Origin: CAZWZG01 sp964638245
GTDB taxonomy: Bacteria > Pseudomonadota > Alphaproteobacteria > Rhodobacterales > Rhodobacteraceae
Direction: 5' to 3'
Assembly (NCBI GenBank): GCA_964638245.1
Contig: CAZWZG010000023.1
Span: forward strand, 1 to 27,622
Length of the DNA stretch: 27,622 bases
This document shows, one piece after another, positions 24,696 to 27,622 of this stretch; positions within the stretch are counted from its first letter, which is position 1, and each line of letters starts with the position of its first letter. The notes below the pieces were generated by a model. It was not told the DNA's origin. It ran no database searches and saw only the letters and a program-made list of their open reading frames with translations. The position numbers and the translations under genes are program-made.

Positions 24696-26789
24696 ATGCC
24701 CCCGATAACCCGTGCGATTGTAATGCTCGACCAGGTGAGTGGCGCGCTGCGCATTGACCAGTCGGGGCAAGTGCTAGGCCTTGATGTCGCACCAGGCCTA
24801 AGCGATGCGCTGGAGGCCAGCCAGTCGGCCTTCTCAGGATTTGAAATCACGCTGGTGGCACCGCAAACGGACAGTTCATCAGGCTTTTCAAGCAATATCC
24901 TGAAGGGGTTTGAGCTACCGGGGATGCAGATCACATCGGTGCCGCCGATCACCTATTCGGAAGGCTTAGGTGCTTCCCTGGCAGGCCTCCAAGCGCCGAG
25001 CGCGCCCACCGCCTTTGTCTCCGCCGACAGGCGGCTGCGGGGTGACGCGGAAAAGGTCGGGTTTCTGCCTGCGCCGCATCCGTCACTGCTGCCGATGATG
25101 GCGCAGGGGCACGCGCCGATTGGGGCGCGTCTGACAGGCGCGCGCGATGCACTTCAGCGTTTTGCCTTGCAGCACCGGCTGGTGCCCATGTCCTTCCAAC
25201 CCACGCAGGTGGGGGGCGATTGGGCGCTTTTCGCCCTGATGTCCGCCGTAGACCTCGCCGAGGCCGCGATTGCGCAGATCGGGGTGCTGCCGCTTGCCTA
25301 TGACCCGACAACGGAGGACCTGCTGTGGGCGCGACCCGATGGCAATCTGGGGGAGATGCGTGCCGCGCTGGAAGGGCGGCCGCTGGTCTATGCCGAACAG
25401 AACCAGGTTCTGATTTCCCTCAAGGCGGACGAAGACGCGAACGCGTTCCACGTGCACGGGGCGCATGGCCATTCGGAGTTTCTGGCACCTGACCCCGGGC
25501 TGCTGCAGCCACCGCGCGTCGACGGTTTTGACTTTGAGACGCCGGAGGTCGGCCGCCTACCTGATATTTTGGAGGCTGTCCGCGTCAGGCCGGACATTCG
25601 CAAAAGGATACTCAGGTTGCGCCCGTCCTGCGCCACGGTCACGGCATCCTACGAGTCTGATCTCGATCGCTACACGGGCGTGACGGATTTGGATGCCCAG
25701 GGGCCAATCACATCTCGGCATTCGGCGCATCCTGACAACAAGCGGGCAGAGGCGCAGTTGATCCGCGACCTGCGCGCGATGGGCTATTGTCCGTGGCGCC
25801 ACGACTTCACCCACGCCGGACAGGTGCATAGCAACATCATCGCCGACCTTCCCGGTGTGGGGCAGTTCCGCATCAAGCATGAGATCCTTGAACGCTATCG
25901 CCGTATTCTTCGGGACCCGAGGCCCCGGCCCTGGAACTCGATCATCCGCGAGATAGAAAGGGACTTCCCCGGGCAAGGCTTTGGCGATGGCCTGCGCGGA
26001 CTTTCGGATGCCGAAATCCGGCGCGACATTGAACGCGTTCTCAAGCTCGAACCGTGGTATCCATGGTGGCGGCTCAAGTGCCCTGTGCCCGGTCTCGGGG
26101 CACAGCTCGTCATCGTGGGCGCGCACATGGACTCAACGGCGGGTTTTGAACCGGGCTACTCGGCCAGCAGTGATGCAGCCCCCGGATGCGACGACAACGG
26201 CTCGGGCACAGCGGCGCTTTTGAGCCTTGCGCGGTACTTCCGTAGCCTCGCCGGACGGCTCACCCATACCGTAAGGTTCTGCTTTTTCAACGCCGAGGAG
26301 TCGGGTCTGCTTGGATCGAAAGCCTATGCCGCCGACCTCAAGGGCCAGAACGCGCCGATCAAGGCCGTGGTGTGCGCGGACATGATCGGGTTCAACGCGG
26401 ATGCGAACCGCCTTTTTGAGATCCACGCGGGCTACACCGATCCGGCCATCCGTGATCTGAGTATGCCGCTGGCGAACCGGTTGGCTGCTGCTGCTGCCGA
26501 ATACGGCGTGCTTGCGCCCGCGCAGATTTATCGGGGCACAAGCTGGAACGGGGCGCCGGATCGAGACGTCTATGACGGGGCCATCAATCGATCAGATCAT
26601 GCAGCCTTTCACCAGCAAGGGTATGGTGCCGTTCTGGCCAGCGAGGACTTTTTCGCGAACTATTCGACCGAGCCGTTAGCTGATCCAAATCCAAACTACC
26701 ATCGGCAAAGCGATCAAGTCATAGACCTAGCTTATGCGCGCGATATTACTTGTGCGGTGGGCCGCATGGTGACACTGGTTGCATCCTAA
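24696..26789 (+). CDS. M28 family zinc peptidase with long N-terminal extension
   Basis: This 697-residue protein carries a complete M28 aminopeptidase-type catalytic domain in its last 225 residues. The ligands are His477 (GAHMDS), Asp499/500 (CDDNGSG), Glu535 with neighbouring base Glu534 (NAEESG), Asp562 (ADMIGF) and His635 (RSDHAAFH). All are intact, so it should hydrolyse peptides, probably from the N-terminus. Residues 1 to about 330 are of unknown type, without signal peptide or membrane helix. Residues about 345-460 contain a helical linker rich in Arg. M28 enzymes are usually 300-450 residues, so about 470 extra residues precede the first zinc ligand; they may be a prodomain or targeting region. 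AAAAGGA precedes the ATG. The gene follows the phosphatase by 15 bases. Confidence 0.9.
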   Translation: MPPITRAIVMLDQVSGALRIDQSGQVLGLDVAPGLSDALEASQSAFSGFEITLVAPQTDSSSGFSSNILKGFELPGMQITSVPPITYSEGLGASLAGLQAPSAPTAFVSADRRLRGDAEKVGFLPAPHPSLLPMMAQGHAPIGARLTGARDALQRFALQHRLVPMSFQPTQVGGDWALFALMSAVDLAEAAIAQIGVLPLAYDPTTEDLLWARPDGNLGEMRAALEGRPLVYAEQNQVLISLKADEDANAFHVHGAHGHSEFLAPDPGLLQPPRVDGFDFETPEVGRLPDILEAVRVRPDIRKRILRLRPSCATVTASYESDLDRYTGVTDLDAQGPITSRHSAHPDNKRAEAQLIRDLRAMGYCPWRHDFTHAGQVHSNIIADLPGVGQFRIKHEILERYRRILRDPRPRPWNSIIREIERDFPGQGFGDGLRGLSDAEIRRDIERVLKLEPWYPWWRLKCPVPGLGAQLVIVGAHMDSTAGFEPGYSASSDAAPGCDDNGSGTAALLSLARYFRSLAGRLTHTVRFCFFNAEESGLLGSKAYAADLKGQNAPIKAVVCADMIGFNADANRLFEIHAGYTDPAIRDLSMPLANRLAAAAAEYGVLAPAQIYRGTSWNGAPDRDVYDGAINRSDHAAFHQQGYGAVLASEDFFANYSTEPLADPNPNYHRQSDQVIDLAYARDITCAVGRMVTLVAS

Positions 26790-27622
26790 GGAGGCAAATC
26801 AGCATTTATTCCAAATGTCGATTTGCAACGATACTTATCGATGCGAACGGCAGGATTGAGCCATCCCGCGAGGCAGCTTCTACATTCTCGAACGGATCAA
26901 ACATCGGTGTTTCCATTCTTTCAAATACTCCAGAAAGCCTGGCCGACAAAATGCCATGCAGATATCAGATTTCGGCAGAGCTTGCAGCACTTTGATGGCT
27001 TGGGTGACCACTAGGCGCAGGACGATGGTTTAGCTATAGCCACGCAATTCGCTTCGCGACTTCGAGCCGGAACCAACTTTCCTCAAGCTGCAAGCAACAG
27101 CATCTTTGGTCCGCGACCCGATCCTTACCGTCTAAATCTAAACTACGCTCCGAACGAACGGCAGACATCTCCGCCGCCGCACGGCGTCATGAATAGAGCA
27201 GGTACGGTGATTTTCACGCTGCATGCGCACGCAGCGCGAAATTCTGATGGCTGAGTTTGGCTCGTAGTACGAATTCGTCGCAGTTTGAACGAACGATGAC
27301 ATCAGGGATTCTGATGTAAATTCTTGTACAGAACCGACCCAGAAGAAGCGGCGCACTGGTGTCCGATCACCAGAAAAGTCGCCACTATATAGTCCTTGGT
27401 CAGCGACCAGAGGATCGAGGGATACAGTTTCGACAGAGCTCGCATATCTGAGTAGTGTAGCGGCCCGGCAAATCGGCGTCCGATAGTTACAACATTTTTT
27501 ACAACATGGCCCGTGGGCTACTGGCAAAGCCCTCAGAAAATTAAGGAAATTTCTAATTGCCTGTTCCATCCATCATAGGGGCACAGGATAATCTAGCGTG
27601 TTGATTTATTTGCATTTTTTGT
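26790..27622. other. 833-base stretch at the right edge without a convincing gene
   Basis: The GC content falls and open frames are short with unlikely composition. The longest, minus-strand 27138-27569, is rich in Cys, Arg and Ser and has no family resemblance, so I do not call it. A hairpin CGCTGC-N8-GCAGCG lies at 27217-27236 but has no T-tract on the coding-strand side. The M28 operon presumably terminates somewhere here, but no classic terminator is visible. Confidence 0.4.
26804..26995 (+). other. Possible 63-residue reading frame with a good ribosome site but an ATT start
   Basis: AAGGAGG overlaps the M28 stop codon (26788-26794) and is followed after nine bases by ATT at 26804. That frame is open for 63 residues (IYSKCRFATILIDANGRIEP and onward, ending AELAAL). 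No ATG, GTG or TTG lies at a usable distance in this frame. ATT starts are known but rare. It may instead be the decayed start of a former fourth gene, or chance. Confidence 0.2.

Noticed and set aside
27138..27569. Minus-strand 143-residue frame at the right edge
   Set aside because: The composition is Cys/Arg/Ser-rich without domain features, no ribosome site is evident, and the region is AT-richer than coding DNA nearby.
1..27622. CRISPR array, tRNA attachment site or plasmid replication origin
   Set aside because: No regularly spaced repeats, tRNA-like cloverleaf ends, iteron arrays or rep/par genes were found by eye.

Overview
The window looks like an accessory region of an alphaproteobacterium, most likely of the Rhodobacteraceae/roseobacter type. 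Two things point there: GC-rich codon use in the long genes, and a C-terminal helix-hairpin-helix module in the protease-nuclease gene that closely resembles the C-terminal extension found on NuoE-type and L21-type proteins of that group. This is recognition from memory, not a database result. There are no rRNA, tRNA, CRISPR or housekeeping genes, and an IS3-family element sits at the left edge, so the stretch reads as a genomic island or plasmid-borne accessory locus.

Layout from left to right. Positions 1-616 hold the 5' part of an IS3-family insertion sequence on the minus strand (orfA, an A7 frameshift site, truncated orfB, one terminal repeat). Positions 734-2909 hold three minus-strand genes: an alpha/beta hydrolase with a TetR-type palindrome just upstream, a small unknown protein, and a four-helix membrane protein with an extracytoplasmic-looking DUF5675 / L,D-transpeptidase-like domain. 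A 765-base stretch without a convincing gene follows. Positions 3675-17125 hold two enormous plus-strand genes with overlapping stop and start codons, encoding 2459- and 2024-residue proteins that I cannot assign to a family. The first has about 1350 beta-rich residues, then about 700 residues of continuous helix/coiled coil, then a C-terminal domain of hydrophobic beta-like segments. After a 1.1-kb gene-poor gap comes a minus-strand gene for a serine protease fused to a DNA/RNA non-specific (NUC1) nuclease and an HhH domain. It faces away from a plus-strand run of three genes: an FTP-propeptide metalloprotease, a histidine-phosphatase-fold enzyme, and an M28 zinc peptidase with a long N-terminal extension. 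The last 830 bases hold no convincing gene.

Taken together, this is a degradative set (serine protease, nuclease, two zinc peptidases, phosphatase) beside two giant unknown proteins. None of the three protease-family proteins has a recognisable signal peptide, and the metalloprotease appears to carry a latency-type propeptide. One working idea is a multi-component effector or conflict system in which the giant proteins are the structural, sensing or delivery part and the proteases and nuclease are effectors, perhaps activated by proteolysis. That is inference. The two halves are separated by 1.1 kb and differ in strand, so they may simply be neighbouring accessory genes; conservation of the neighbourhood in other genomes would decide.
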